Assembly: GCF_008831285.2 (NCBI RefSeq)
Contig: NC_045144.1
Location: 17,563,716-17,623,715, forward strand
Direction of reading: 5' to 3'
Source of the DNA: Nymphaea colorata
Taxonomy: Eukaryota; Streptophyta; Magnoliopsida; Nymphaeales; Nymphaeaceae
Length of the DNA stretch: 60,000 nucleotides
Positions 12,969 to 27,778 of this stretch are shown here, in pieces. Below the pieces are notes generated by a model that was not told the DNA's origin, did not search any database, and saw nothing but the letters and a program-made list of their open reading frames with translations. The stretch's first letter is position 1. Every line of letters begins with the position of its first letter. Both the position numbers and the translations under genes were made by a program.

Positions 12969-13608
<640 letters not shown>

Positions 13609-13637
13609 TTTTGGCCGCGAGATCTCAGAAGCCCAAG

Positions 13638-13724
13638 CTAGGGTTTTCTCCTGCGGCGATTCTTCAGAGGGCGCTCGCGAGAGGGAGAGGGAGCGGGCGA
13701 ACGAGGGTTTTCGCGATATTTATA
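13638..13724 (-). promoter_or_regulatory. RPS27 core promoter and 5' leader: TATA box and telo-box
   Basis: On the minus strand TATAAATA lies at 13724-13717. AAACCCTCG (13711-13703) and AAACCCTAG (13646-13638) follow between it and the ATG at 13608. AAACCCTA telo-boxes near the transcription start are typical of plant ribosomal protein and translation-factor genes. A TGGGCT site-II-like word is also present at about 13631-13636. The TATA position predicts a start site near 13690 and a leader of about 80 bases. Confidence 0.7.
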
Positions 13725-15119
13725 AGAAGATGTTGGAGGGCGCTTCTCCGTTCGATCAATCCAAGTTTTGATCTCAACCGTCCAACGCACCCCCATCCTG
13801 ACCTAGATCTGAATGCAAAGTGGATCGGGTCCATAAACGACCCTGGATCAGCAAATTGTTAGCTTTGGACTCAACAGTAGATTTGGACGTACAAAGGAGG
13901 AATAATTGAATAAACATGTATGGATCTTATTTCCATCTGGATCCTTAGTTGCTGGGTAGGAATCATTTGGTTATATAAATGATAACATGTTGTTCTATGT
14001 ATATGCTTTAAAGATCTCAACAAATTTCATAGAATACTGTGTTATATCGTTTTATGAATATACCCGAAGGCAGATTCACATGAAACAATATGTTATTATT
14101 CTCGTTACAAAATGATTCCGTATAAGTCTGAACTCAAACAGGATCTGCATCGGTTATAGATGGTCATTTTATATCAATTTGAATTGAACGCCGGTTGTTT
14201 CATAGACAGTAGCGACCATATCTTCTTCATTTACTGCAGACCCATAATTTTTTTGTATTTTTTTAATTATATCAATTTTTCTCATTTACATATTGGTACT
14301 TCTTAAAAACTTAAGATTTTATACTTAATGCCCTTTAGCCAGAATTTTGTAGCTTCAATTAGGTTTATAAGTAGATTTGCAACAAATAAAAAATGAAAAA
14401 AGAAACTGTTTGACATTAAAAAGCTGAAAAAAATACAAAAAAACACATTAAAAACGTGTTAAAAACATGTTTTTTTTTTGTTTTTGACATTTAAAAAGTT
14501 TTAAACGGCCAGTTGATTTATCGTGAAAACTTGTTTTTTGTGACTATATTGTGGACTGCAGTAGATTTGATGTTTCGCCCATGACTGAGTTGGACTTCAA
14601 ATCCATGGATTTAAATTCCTTGGTGATCTCTAAACGTCAAGTTTGCAGGTTTGAGATCGCGTTTAACAAACTCGCATGCAGTTTTACTGACTTACTTGAA
14701 TTAGTCTGATTTTGATGTTATTATGTATAGAACTGATCAATGATATCAATATCAATTTGTGCATTATATCCGGTGTTGTTGAGGGGCCATTTGGCAATAA
14801 TAATAGTATGTCATAGTTTCAGCTGCTGTGCATCGGCCTGTTTCATTTTTTTATATTTAAAATTTAAATAATAAATATGTTAATTATTTAACAAAACAAA
14901 AATTGCTTACACTTTAGCTCCTCTATTTAAATAAAGGGTAAAGGGTTCGCCGCATGGGTTAATGACACTGTAAATTGATACGAGTGCGCAAACTGCAGCA
15001 GTTTTCTATGGCAGTTTTTTTGCTTAACCTGATCTTGAGATCTGACAGTCGGGTCTGACATGGGTCCGTTTTGAGTCGACGGTTCTACCAAGCTGCATAT
15101 TTGAAAGCCATGGTTTATT

Positions 15120-15320
15120 TATGATATTTTTATCTACCAAATTGGTGGATTTCTGTTAAGGATGACGAAAAGCTCCAACTACAAATCTATGGATTGAAGA
15201 TGAAATTATAGAATTCTGTTGTAATCCATGCATCTTTCATGAAAGAAATCTAAGATTTCCTGTTCAAATCCGTGGACTTCACATCAAATTTAAGATCTCT
15301 AAGATTCCAAACTCTCAAAT
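15120..15320. repeat. Dispersed MITE-like repeat, copy 1
   Basis: It contains TAATCCATGCATCTTTCA (15223-15240) flanked by ATGGATT/AATCCATGG-type palindromic words. The same block occurs at 40030-40290. It is non-coding; termini were not resolved. Confidence 0.45.
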
Positions 15321-17104
15321 CACCTCACATACAAAGTCTAGGACATGCAAAGATTGCCTATAAGAAATCAAACCATAACATTTAGAACAACTAAGTTGGA
15401 CTGGTATGTTAAAAACCAAATAGAAAAGAGATCACTCTGTCTTATTTCCGAACCTGATTCTTAACCTGATCAATAGGGGGAGCACCGCTAAGTTGCCCAA
15501 TGTCAAGAGATTAATGTAAAGTCTCTCTACCTACGATGCGTTTTCTCATTACATTCATTCAAAAGGAAAAGAAAAAACGGAATGAATTATGCGCTCAGAA
15601 GTCAGATGCAACCAGTTTAAGTAAATGGCTGATACACCCTCGCCTTAACTTTGGGATCTAAGATTCTGAATGTTAAACCGCAAGTTCTACCGTCCTTCAA
15701 AGTAAAACTTTTTGGGTACTTTCCTCTAGCCAATTAGAAAGTGTCCCTCCATTGCTTTGATCTTTCTTGTGAGCATTTGAACTCTAGATATCTTTCAACT
15801 GTAAAAGCTCTTAGCCGATTCCCGAGCAAGACTTTAGACCTCCTTTTTACTCAAAAATTTTTCAGTCATTTCACCAAGGCAGGTGTGCAAGCCCTTGTTG
15901 ATGTTGCTGTTTCAATTTGAAGATGGGCCTGAGAGACTAGCTCAAATATTTAAATCAATTCACCAGACCAGGTATGTAGAGCCCTTGCATATTTTCTTTT
16001 AATTAATTAAAGTAAGCTCTGACCACTAAGCCTCACAAGACCAACATCAAAGGAATGCTCAGTGGAGTTTTCAACTTTACACTCTTCATATTGCCCCTCA
16101 TAAGACCTGCTTGCAGTTATAGGTCTTGTTGTTCCAGCTCAAAGACGGATACAATGATATTATTATATACACAACAAACCACTTTCAGTTTTATGACAGA
16201 AGTATGTCAAAGAGAAAGCGAACACACTGCGCCCATGAAAGCAAACAGCATGGCCGAAAGCCAGATGGCAATGTCGACTAGCTGTAAAGTATCCTCTCAG
16301 GCTACCTAACGTGTGGTGCTATTGATTATATAGTACAGTTATGTACTTAAATACAAATTTAAACTAGTGATGCAAATGGACTCAAGTATTGGTAACAATA
16401 TAATTTAATCGATGCGCAAGAACTTGATCCACTATGGGACCAAATCAATAATTCGACATTAGCTTTTCTATTTCAAGTTCATCATAAAATTTAAGCCCAG
16501 ACCAGGCCGGGACTTGTCTTTGCTGGATGTTTGAATCCAAATATAATCGACATTTGAACACATGCCATGTCCCCATATTTGGGTACACTTACATAGAATT
16601 TTGTCATACATCTACATTGAAGTTCAAGCCTAGGGGACCATATGCATATTATGCGTTTTATTTAGATTAATTCTGCGCATTTAATCACAAAATAAGTGAA
16701 CAGGGCATAGTTCCTTATTTTGGGAAAACAGTTGATAATTCTTGAACCCTCGACCAAGCTGGTTCACATTTTCCCGCTTGGTTCAGTTTCAACTGGATTC
16801 AGAAGCCCCGCTGTGCCAAACCCCAATTTTAGCTCCACTTAGGTGAATCAATCAATTTTCTCTGCTTTATGGTGAGTAATCCATGACCAATCGGTTTCTT
16901 AACCTGTCTAGTTGGATCTGGTAAAAAAATTATCTGATTAATTGGATTCAGATTTAGTATCTAGTTTTCATGACTGACTTGAAATCTGAGCCTAATATCT
17001 GTCTGAGATCCGATAAAAGTTCAATCTGATTACATATAAAGTCAGACCTTAGGGTAGTTGGATCCAAACTCAGTTTCTAGAAAACAAGATCTGAATCTGA
17101 GTTG

Positions 17105-17245
17105 CAATAGGATCTGATCAAATTGAATTTCATAAAGGATGGAGCCAACCCAAACCCGAACTAGACCACAATTCTGATCATACAGAATCTGGTTAAATCG
17201 AATTTCATAAAAGGTGGACCTCACCCAAATCCAAACTGTTTACAT
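17105..17245. repeat. Imperfect tandem duplication
   Basis: GATCTGATCAAATTGAATTT followed by CATAAAGGATGGA is repeated about 75 bases later as AATCTGGTTAAATCGAATTT followed by CATAAAAGGTGGA. The surrounding DNA is the GGATCTGA-rich degenerate repeat seen elsewhere in the window. Confidence 0.6.
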
Positions 17246-19070
17246 CTACATCTGACCCACGAGCAACACCATCATGTGTCATCTTGCTGAATATCAGACT
17301 TCTCAACACACAATTCACTAACGAGTACTCTTCACTAGTTTTACTTATAAAGGTTTTTGTGCTACTCTCCAACCAACGATAATCTATTCAGTAGTTTCCG
17401 TGAGATTTTGAATTGATAAACTGGAAAAAGAAACGAGGAACATTGTAACTGTGACCACTCAATCATTTGAACACTCTGACTCCGTTCATTAGTCTCTTTT
17501 TGCTAAAGGTGAGGGAAAGCAACGATACTCGTCAGCTGCGACCGACAGACGGGTGTAGGACCAGACGTCTCTAGTGAGGTCAACCGAATTCCACAAGTTA
17601 CTCACGTTTTCCTTCATTCATCACACCAGAGGAAGGGCTGGACTTGAGTAGTGAGATTTAGTTGCAGGTGTAAAACCATTCTGCTCGAACTAGCTAAATG
17701 TATAAGCAATCTGATCTGGATCTAATATAGTGTCTCTGAAAAGGAAGTACTTCAAATCCAAAACTGAACTTGTTTTTGCTCATAGTAAAATCCTTTCGCT
17801 GCCTCTCTGAACCCAGAAGCCTTCCACCTTGCCTCTTCAGCTAAAATGTTGCGGGCGCCATGAATTTCAGGAAAAAAAACTGTATGTAATTTTGATCTGA
17901 TTGATCAAATGGATCACTACAGATACCACCCCACCTTCTCAACTTAAAGAAAACATATAATTTAAAAAAACTTCCTTTAGACTATACAAAAAATTTGAAA
18001 AACTAAATTTTGACACCAATTAAAATTTTGAAACAATAGTTCAGTGCTCTTAATGAAAATTTCCTAGCTGCGCCCCTGCTTGGAAGTGCATGTCCGCAAA
18101 AGACTAGAAAACATGCCAATTCAACCAAGGGCTCCGTTCATCTGGACTTAAGACCTTCGAGTTGAACAATATAAAAAAAAATTCAACACCCAAAGTGTGT
18201 CTGGCTGAAAAAGAAAAGATAATACATCCAACAAGTTCCTGTATATTGTTACCGATTTCATGAGAGGGAGAGAGAGGCTGCCAAAAATTAAGATGCACTC
18301 AAGGCGTGAGGGGCCAGGCTGAGATGAAAAAGAAGAGTTTGTCCCTTACCTTATGACAAAATGATCGTCATCAAAAAGCCAAACATAAAGAGAAACATGA
18401 CAGCAAATAAACATGGGGCTTGTTTGCATCGCTTCCATGATTTCCCCCACTGGTCTTGTGACTAAAGTGAGACCCTTTTGGCTGTCAATCTTAAACTATT
18501 AGACCTTTGAGCCACTACTTTAGATAAATCAGATGCACTTAGTGGCCTACAACCTAATCATTCGCTTTAAGATACCGCAAACCACTAAACTACTAAGTCT
18601 GCTTTAATTAATTGATACTCTAGATCACTCGCCTGAGCCTGGAACCAGAACTGCAAACACAGGCTGGATATGGCGCAGCCTGCTTGATGACATTGGGACC
18701 CGTCTAATGATGCGAGCAGTTTGCATATACCCGGTTCAAACCACTCTAATATCCAGATCTAACAACAAACGACAGGTCCCGTAAATGAATGGACCGGACA
18801 AGGATATGGTTTAGGAAGTCTGACACCAGATTCAATTCCTGGAAGCATTCAGTCAGTTTAGTTTTATAAAGCGGGGTCCAAGAGAATATATGATGATAAA
18901 GTTAACAGGGAATAACAACCTATTCTGCTGTCACTGAATAATCAATGTAGTTAATCAATCAGAACTTTTTTCCCAAGTACATATAAATTCATACCTTGGT
19001 GGCCTGGAGAGCTTCAGACAGGTGATATTGATGACATTATACATCTTAAGTCCACAGGCAAAGCAACAGC

Positions 19071-22000
19071 ATGGGCGCCATCACTGTAACTGCACTAAAG
19101 CGATCGCCTCAATCCGGTCATGCGTTGAAACACACAAGCCAGTGGTAAGCTTTCCAAGTTCTTTCGTTTTCATGTGAGAAAGAGCACCTTTTGTTTTCTG
19201 GCACTTGGATTGCTGCAGGTTCTTTCTTTGTTCTTATGGAGAAATTAGAAAATAAAAGGCTGTTCCAAGCCAGAGTTAGCCCAGGTCAGCTTCCTGACAC
19301 CATTCATATCGTATGACTACAGGTTTGGGATGTGAATGGATGAGGGTGGCCAATTTTTTTCAGTTATAGTTAGAGCTAAGTCGGTTGAGTTATAGGCAAA
19401 ACTCCATCAGTATATTGCAAGTTCACTATTTTGTCCAGAAGTATGACCAGGTTACATGATCTAAGTCATTTCTTGTTGAGTTTCTTAAGCTGATCAGTAC
19501 CTGAATCCTTTCACTCACATAACAATCACCGTTGGGAAAACTGGAAAACAGACAGCACCAGACTCGGCCCTTTATCACTAGAGTTCAGTTCAGATGGGTA
19601 AGCAGCAAGGGATAAGAATTTCCAAAACAAGGACTGAGCTAGAAGAACTAATCTAATTACCTTATTCTAGCAATCTTGGCAGGTGCCATTGAAAACAATG
19701 GTAAATGAGTAGCTTTCTGTTTGGTAAGCATAAGCAGATAAGAATCCCATGTTTGTTGCAGCGCTACAGATATAGGTACTTTGAATTCCTTGATAAACTT
19801 AGCATCTGCGTCCTCCCATTGCCTTCACAATAAAAAAAAGTAATTCATCTTCACTGTTGATCCCGATGCTCTGGCAAACAATTATCGGTCAAATGCAGGT
19901 TAGGTACTCAGGTATAGCTATGATTTTATGCTGTTTTCCATGTAAGCAGGCTCATAACGGATGTTCCAAGTGATCTTGCGGTGGATGTAGGAGCAAGAAG
20001 CTTCAATCTACACAAGGTGAAAAATCCTGATCCACATTTATATGCAACTTGCTTGAAAACTAGTACAAGTGTAGACCTCAGAACAGAATGGACAACGGGC
20101 CGGCCTTAGGTTACCTTTACATTGACTCTGCCCGCTTGTTATGTCAAGGCAGAATAAGGCCCTAGCCCTGCGGTCTAAAATTCTTCCACATTTCCATTAA
20201 AAAAAATTTGAACTAATATTGGCATGTTATTTTGCAAAATATTAACATTAATATATCCACCTACAGTTTCCACTTGCATCTCAAAGTGGTCGGATTCGTA
20301 AAGCCCTTACCCAGCAAAAGGAACCAAAAGTGTCACGGATAGATCTCTCAGATATCCCTGGTGGAGCAGATGCATTTGAACTAGCAGCAAAATTCTGCTA
20401 TGGAGTAAGCATAGAGATCACCGCATCTAATGTGGCCATGCTCAAATGTGCAGCGACTTACCTAGAGATGACAGAAGAGATTGGGAAAGATAATCTGGAC
20501 TCAAGAACTGAGAGGTACATCACGGAGGTTGTGGTCACAAACATACAAAACTCTATCACCGTTCTCCGTCAATGCGAGTATCTGCTACCAGCCGCAGACG
20601 ACGTTAAACTAATAAGCAGATGCATAACTAGCATTGCTTCAAAAGCATGTAAAGAAGAGCTAAGCTCAGGATTGTTGAAACTGGAAAGAAACAGCTCAAT
20701 CAAGAAAATGAACGAGAAGCAGTTGACCGTTTCTACCAACAAATCAGAGTGGTGGGCAAAGGGCCTCACAGGACTTAGCATATCTATCTTTCAAAGACTT
20801 CTAAGCACATTGAAGTCTAAAGGGCTAAAGCAAGATACAATCAACAAAATCATAATGCACTATGCACACAACTCTCTTTTTTCCATCAGAACCTCCTTTA
20901 GCAGTAAAGACAGGCTCAGTGAGGCAGAACTACAGAAACAGAAAAACCTGTTTGAAGCCATTGTGGGTTTGCTTCCTGCTGCTTCAAAGACCAACATCAT
21001 TCCTCTAGGTTTCCTGTCAGGATTGCTAAAGACATGTCTAATAGTGGATGCAATTTCTCCATCTAGGATGCAATTAGAAAAAAGAATGGGGATGCAACTG
21101 CACCATGCAGTACTTGATGACATACTCATACCTGCAAATCTTGACAACAATAAGTTGCCACGATTTGACACAGATGTAGCTCAAAGGATCTTCACAATTT
21201 TCCTCAATTTGAATGAGGAAGGCAAGGAAAACAACAGACTGTACGATGAATCTGACAGCATCATGGATTTAGAGCACAGCACCATGACGAAAGTATCAAG
21301 GCTGATGGATGACTATCTCACAGAGGTCGCAGGAGATCCAAGTCTTTCTTGCTCAAAATTCTTAGCACTAGTTGAACTCCTGCCAAGCCATGCACGAACA
21401 TTACATGATGGACTCTATCGGGCAATCGACATCTTTCTGAAGGTATTTCACCTAATCTACTTCAAGCATGTGAATGATTTTGATGCTAAGCTGCATTATC
21501 CTTTTCACCTTGAACTTATGCCACAAGGAGACCTATTTTGGCTCCACTACCATATACAAGCCACATAAGATACTTCAGCAACACAGCTGCCTCACCATTA
21601 TCTTCCATGCGACATAGCAGTCAAAATGGATATTAGCAGCAAAGAAAATCAACAGCACAAATATGACTGAATTGTAAATATTGGCAATTTAATGCATAAA
21701 AAGCATGGAATTTTCAAAATGTCATTACAATTATGATATTAATGTAACAAAGTCAAAACATTTTTTATGTTACTTACAAGTTCAATATATGCAACCAATT
21801 TTATTTTATTTTATTTCATTCACAAGGATTTCCAAACTATTTCAAAAGTTTTTCCCTAGACTCTTAATGAGATCTACCACACTTGATCTAAATGCCTGCA
21901 GGTGCACCATAGCATTAAAGAGTCTGAAAGATACAGACTTTCCAAAATCATAGACTGCAAGAAGTTGTCTCGTGAAGCATCTACCCATGCAGCACAGAAT

Positions 22001-22399
22001 GAACGACTACCAATGCAAATGGCAATTCAAATTCTGCACCATGAGCAAATGAGGTTACGAAAATCAATTGAGGAGGATCGTGATTCATGCATCGGATCAA
22101 GTCATTTTGAAAGGCTCCACATATCCAACATTATAGGGACAAGTGCTGTAAACTCTCCAAGAGATAGCTATGCATCCGTAAGAAGAGAAAACAGGGAACT
22201 TAAGCTTGAGCTAAGCAGAATGAGGGCACGAATATCAGAGCTGGAGAGAGACCATATCTCCATGAAAAATGCTCTTGTCCGACAAAACCCAGAAAATGTA
22301 TTTGCCTCTTTAACAAAAAAATTTAGTAAGCTAAACAGCCTTTTCCGGGCAAAAGGAAGACAGGATAACAGAACAAGCCGAACGCTTTTCCCATTCTGA
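19071..22399 (+). CDS. NPH3/RPT2-like (NRL) BTB protein, complete
   Basis: Members of this plant family are adaptors of CUL3-type ubiquitin ligases and act at the plasma membrane in phototropin or auxin-transport signalling. Exons are 19071-19144, 19950-20016, 20267-21442 and 21902-22399; phases agree at every junction and give 604 residues, the usual length. The N-terminal BTB/POZ region (about 25-140) includes DVPSDLAVDVG, FNLHKFPLASQSGRIRK and LPGG-type DIPGGADAFELAAKFCYG. The NPH3 domain starts at EWWAKGL (about 208) and runs to about 490. It includes LDDILIPA, YRAIDIFLKVH across the last intron, and AAQNERLP. A coiled coil follows at about 533-565 (RRENRELKLELSRMRARISE). The start is the first in-frame ATG of a short exon ahead of an 805-base intron. 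It converges on the carrier gene, with 1.1 kb between stops. The exact Arabidopsis counterpart cannot be named by eye. Confidence 0.95.
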
Positions 22400-23504
22400 A
22401 TTGAATTGTTTATCCAGTCTTCACAAATGTTTGAACTTTGAAGTTACCAATGTACCAAGAAACAATAAAATGGATTTGGAATGAAAGATTGATCTGAGAT
22501 TTTATTTTGAGTGCATAAGTGTCTAATAAACTTCTATATTAACAGTTCACTTGAATCCGAATTTCTAAATGCTGATGTCAATACATATAGCCACTGGTAT
22601 TAATTTTAAGAAGGTTATGCATCTTCTTACTTTGTTATCATAATCAGACTCTGAAAAAGTCAATAAAGTAAAAGTTTGTGCTAATAAAATTTATTGAATA
22701 TATGTAGCAATTTAACTTTTCCAAGCACTTTGTATTCACAGCAAAAAGTTACTGAACATAGATAGTCAAACAGCTAAAATTTTAAAGATAAGCAAAAATT
22801 CATGTATTTCATATGTTTTTGGCACTATTGTGCATGAACAGGTTAGTCAAACATCTACTCTAAGTGAAGATGAAAAGGTTAGGATAGGATGCTGTGCCTG
22901 TAAGGCCAAAGAAAAGAAACTTACATTTGTCCATGATGCAATATCAGGTTCACTGAAAGCTGAATTTCAGATTGCCAAACAATATCAGACTCCAACTTTT
23001 GAACCCAGTGATTAAAGCAGCTTTTTTTGGCAACTAAATGTTGGTCTGAACATACGTAAGGACAAACATCTCCAAATTTCCATACTCTTCCATGAAGTCA
23101 TACATAGAATTTAGAAAGCAAATGAAATTAATTGGGCAGAATAAGAACCAAGATATGCTGTACCATAAATAATGAAATCTGAGAAATGTGCAAATCAATC
23201 AACATTTACTTGATGAATAACCCCAAAATTGAAGCAGATATTACAATTTTTACAAGTTCAAAGATTGGTTGTGCAGCTCTTCAAGCTGAGAGGAGCTCCT
23301 TCAAGACATGCTTGACAGCCTAAAGCAAGAAGACGGTTATCATGTTCTAAGAAGTTAGAACTTAAAAGTCCATGTCATAAACATCATCATCATCATCATC
23401 TCATCATCATCATCAATGTAACAATCATTACCTAATGTCATCAATCCAGAAGTTAGCTATGAATAATTACTCCTTCCAGCAAACCAAAGAATCACCTTAA
23501 TGAA
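22400..23504. other. Convergent intergenic spacer
   Basis: Spacer between the stops of the NPH3-like gene (plus) and the carrier gene (minus). It should hold both 3' untranslated regions; AATAAA at about 22464 suits NPH3-like polyadenylation. An (ATC)n-type run lies at 23382-23416. The only open frame (22830-23015) is short and unconserved in appearance. Confidence 0.6.
23382..23416. repeat. (ATC)n microsatellite
   Basis: Two ATC trinucleotide runs separated by one interruption, in the carrier gene's 3' flank. Confidence 0.9.
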
Positions 23505-26500
23505 TTAATCAAGAGAAAGGTTCTTCTTCATCATTTCATAAACAAGATATGTTATGCTAGCAGCTGGCATCACTTTGAGTAAGCTAGGGATCAACCCTTT
23601 GTACAACCCCAAAAAACCTTCATCCTTTATTGTCCTCCAAAACACATCAGACATCCTCTCATAACCAGCAGTTGCAGTAGAACGTTGTGCTTGCATTCTG
23701 TACAAGTGCAAATATTAGCAAAAACGGTGCTGCCTAGGCCTCACTTGAAGGCATAAGTAGACAATCTTGAGTATGAACCAGTATAGAATTTGTTGACATC
23801 GCATATTCTGGACTTTACTGTGCCAGGAGTTTCCTTCTTGCATGACCACCTTGTAGAACATGATGGCTCAAGTTACAAGAAAGATAATACAGGAAACAAG
23901 TTATTATTCAAACGTCAATGAACCCCAGTTTCTTGTCCTTTCTATGCAATCCTTCATATGGGCATTGGTCAAGTGACAATAAACTTGAGAGCGTTAGACT
24001 TCGACATATAGCATGGTGGAGATCAACACTGGCAGTAGGTGAAGTCCCACATGGGTAGAAGGTGAAAGTGGGGAGCTACATGGTGGTGAAGGCCAAACCA
24101 GTTTTGGACATGACGGTATTTCACTGTTGTAGGCTGCAGCAACAATAAAGAGGGTAAATGCTATTGGGAGACTTTTACCAGGATGATCATGGCATCCGTG
24201 TTATAAATAAAGAAGCTGTCACGATTACATGAAGATAAAGTATTCATAGATGCATATTCTGCAGAAAATTGTAGCTCGTACTTCAAAAGAAACAGCACAC
24301 ATCAGTATTTAAAGGTAATAAGTTCAACGATGAAACACACCACTTAGATAAGTACATTACATGGACACAGTTGGTGATTTAGGGTCATAAGTCATAACAA
24401 CTTTTACGAGGTGCCAGCTTGTTTAAATAATTTTGCACAAAAAGGAATGAAGAGAGATTGGCAAATATAGATGACATAGATAGATCAAATCAGATCCATG
24501 GACCATAAAGACTAAAGTTTCCAAGTTCGTATAGGATTTAACAAACACAACTGTGTAAAAGCTAAAGAGTTGCTTTCTGTTTGAGGAACCGCCTTTAATA
24601 GTTTTGAAGGTAGAGTTGCCTATGATGTGGAATGACTACTTGGTCCCTGTACATGTAGGATGTATCCTCCGTCAGTCTGACAGAGTTAACTTTGAAAGGG
24701 TACATATGTTTCTAGTCATCATTGAAGCTCCTGGCATAGAGCCTAAAGGGGTGCTATCTCTTCACTGTTGGTTTACCAACATCCATTTTGCCTTTCAGCC
24801 GCTTCATTTTCCAACCTCTAACCAGCATTAGAGGTTTGCACACTGTTGCTGATTCCTATCGATGACAGGATGACCAGTGACTGTTGTCCTACAAGCAAGA
24901 TTTCTGGAACAATAAAGGACTGTACAATTACCTCGGAGCTGCTTGGTGCAAGCAGCTTTGCTATAGAGCTAAATGGTCGTACATTGTACACTAGAATAAG
25001 TAGTTGATCTTCTTGCATAGATAATAAATCAGGGGCTTGATCCCAGAGTTTCCTATTAAAACAAAAAAACATAAATCCACTGTACCTTGTCCTAACAACC
25101 TGCAGCGGATATACACATGTTGCTCCAAGAGCTCCTGACATTGTTCCACAGCCGAGTTGTACAAGTGGACCAGGCTCTACAGCGAAAAGTTCGGATAAAA
25201 ATTTTTCAGAACATAAAGAAGATAAGAAAACTACAGAAAAAGAAGTTCAAATATTTCCTTATTCTCAATATAAGAACCTTCTGAGAGAACAATTAAGGAA
25301 TACTTCTTATTCAGATGCACTGGCATGTGATGGTCTATGCACATGGGCAATAGTATGCCTCATCAAGTGAATGACAACTTTCCACATGATGACTCTGGGT
25401 GTGCGTGTCTAATGCATCTTTGCAATTGAAGTTTGGAAAATATTAGTATTTTTTATATAGTTAAGTCAATTTAAGGAAAAAAAATCAAAATAAGTAGTGT
25501 TTCTTGTTAAGATGCACAGATGTGTGATCGTCCGTGTAAATGTGTAATGCATCTTATATCACACATTGATCAATCAAACAGAGATTCAGCAACTAAAAGA
25601 AAGATTGATTCTTGATAGAATGTCGAATAATGATATGTTCGCAGATGTTATTTAAGTCGAGTTAAAGAAAAAAAAAGTAACTCAGAAGAACAACCGTACT
25701 TCCCATTCTTGAATAATAAGTCCCAGGTATAAAACACTAAGCAAATATAATCTTATTTGAATACTTGCTATAAGGAAATGACTAGGAGAAAACAAGATGG
25801 ATACTTTGCCAACTTAAGTGCAGGAAGGCTCATAAAAGAGCACTATCTATCACAAACACATACAGTATGCTTTACATAATGGACATACTATCTTATGCCA
25901 TAAACATCGCACGATATCACCATTAAAAGCATTGTGCCCCTGAACGTCAACCAAGTAACTGCGAATCAGATGGAACAAAATGGTGATGATACGCCAAATA
26001 TTTGAAAAGTAAAGTTACGCCTGTTAGATCCAGAAAGACACAAGCTGCTTCAAAACACTATTGAAATCTCCGAGAACTGACGTCCCTAACATTGGTAACC
26101 AGGGAGTAGTGCAGGGTCAACACAAGCAGACAGGAGGGTAACACACAGTACACCCGCCGTCCCTCGTGTACACACGCATATTAATGCTGACGGAAGGATC
26201 ATAAGCCTTCTCCATTAAATGAACTGGGGATTTCTGGAGATGATTCAAGACTATTACTCACCGTTATCATGCAAAATGTAAGTTCTTGACATATCTTTTA
26301 AGGTCTCATATGCAGCCAGATCAATGCCTGCATAAGGGATGATCCCGAGAAGGGATGGAAAAAGGCCCCTGTAGAACGCACGTGGTCCTTCCTGAACCCA
26401 TATGTCTTTCGCCAATGCTCCCAATTTTGGGACTGTCCCACCTTCACAAGCATAAGTCTGCAGTCGTGTTTTTACAAGATCCATCGGATACACTGCAGTC

Positions 26501-27778
26501 TGTGCAACTGCACCAGCAACTCCACCAGCAAAAAGTCTCCCAGAAGTACCTATATCAGCTTTAGTGCCCCCCTTTTCATCGACAATAAATTTCTTCAGCA
26601 TTTCGTAAGTATAGAATTTTATGGCGCTTTCAGGTGCTACCTTAACCACATTAATTCCATTTCCTCGAAAAAATCCCCCAAATCGCCCATCTTTCCATAT
26701 CTGTTTTATCGCTGGCACAATATGTGCACGTGCAGCTTGTACTTGCAATACCACCTTTAAGCGATCCAGAGGCGCAGTTGCAGTTCGAGAAGCTGCGCCA
26801 GCTACTGCCCCTGCTATCAAATATTTGCTTGCAAGTACGCCCTTACTAATCCCTTCAGGAATGACTGCCTGTTCTCCAATATCCACATGACAAACTTTTT
26901 CCCAATACTGATAGATGTTCTCAATTGTTGCCTCATGAGGATAAAGGAAAAGGAAATCCCTCCACTCTTCGAAAGTAATTATGCCATTATTGTCCTTATC
27001 TACATGCTCCATGAATCTGGCTAGTTCCTCATCATCAATTTCAATTCCTGAAAAACGCATACCGGAGAAAGATTAATATGAAGCAAATAAAATGTGAATG
27101 CACCAACCTAAAGCATCATAAGTATTACAAAAATAGACGGACTTCCAAAAGACATTCTCTCGATATTGGCATCCTGAATAACAGTTCCTGAAAAGGTTAC
27201 ATGTCCAGATAGTTGAGACCAAATAGAATAGCATGGTGGTCTGTGACATTCGAACTGATGGAACACAATCATTGAACTAATTCAACAGACGTTGCGACAC
27301 AAGAATAAGAGGTAGATACAAGCAATCTGAAGTAATTCTAGCAGTTGCGCTGAAGCATACCTACTGCAACAAGAGCATCCCAAAGCTCTTCCGGCAAAAT
27401 GCAGCCACTGTGCTCAACATCAATGGCTTGAAAAATGCAGTAAAGTTCGAGTTCCTTGTCGTCCATGTAGCGCTTAAATTCGTGGTAGTCGACACGACCA
27501 TCGCTATTGGCATCACACACCTGCAAGAGATCCCTCGCATACTTATACTCCGCAGGTATCTGAAGCGCCCGAAGGCCTGACTCTATTTCTAAGTAGTCAA
27601 GGTATCCGTCATTCGATGCATCAAAGAAGTTGAAAAGACTACGAATTCTCAGCTCCCTCTCTTCCGCCGTCTCGCCCAGTGCCAAAAGCACGTGCTCCAT
27701 GGTGACCTGACCAGAATTCTGTCCCCGACTTGAGGATTCTGGCTTCCCCTCGGTGCTGGATTCCATGGGTGGGGGCAT
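23505..27778 (-). CDS. Calcium-dependent mitochondrial ATP-Mg/phosphate-type carrier (SCaMC/APC family)
   Basis: These inner-membrane carriers exchange ATP-Mg or ADP for phosphate under control of cytosolic Ca2+. Exons on the minus strand are 27361-27778, 26262-27047, 25086-25176 and 23505-23697; all phases fit and give 495 residues, as expected for the family. The N-terminal regulatory domain has EF-hand loops at 53-64 ([12 protein letters not shown]), 89-100 ([12 protein letters not shown]), a degenerate 120-131, and 156-167 ([12 protein letters not shown]). Three mitochondrial carrier repeats follow with signature PLDRLK (232-237), PMDLVK (327-332) and PLQVVR (425-430); Gln replacing Asp in the third is usual in SCaMCs. 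The ATG at 27778 is chosen because an in-frame TAA lies just upstream. An out-of-frame ATG at 27822 could form an overlapping upstream ORF if transcription starts above it. Introns 2 and 3 (1.1 and 1.4 kb) hold no gene. Confidence 0.95.

Larger units (their letters stand above)
13725..19070. other. Gene-free intergenic DNA
   Basis: No supportable gene. There are MITE-like sequences (14580-14640, 15120-15320), a duplicated GAATTTCATAAA block (17105-17245) and GGATCTGA-rich degenerate repeat (16870-17250). A segment at 17930-18078 ends in GCTGCGCCCCTGC and resembles repeats at 53-57 kb. The last few hundred bases are probably the promoter and leader of the NPH3-like gene. Confidence 0.5.

Noticed and set aside
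18660-18745. SINE-like pol III promoter (TGGCGCAGCCTG and GGTTCAAACC)
   Set aside because: A-box and B-box matches are imperfect, their spacing is longer than usual, and no A-rich tail or target duplication was seen.
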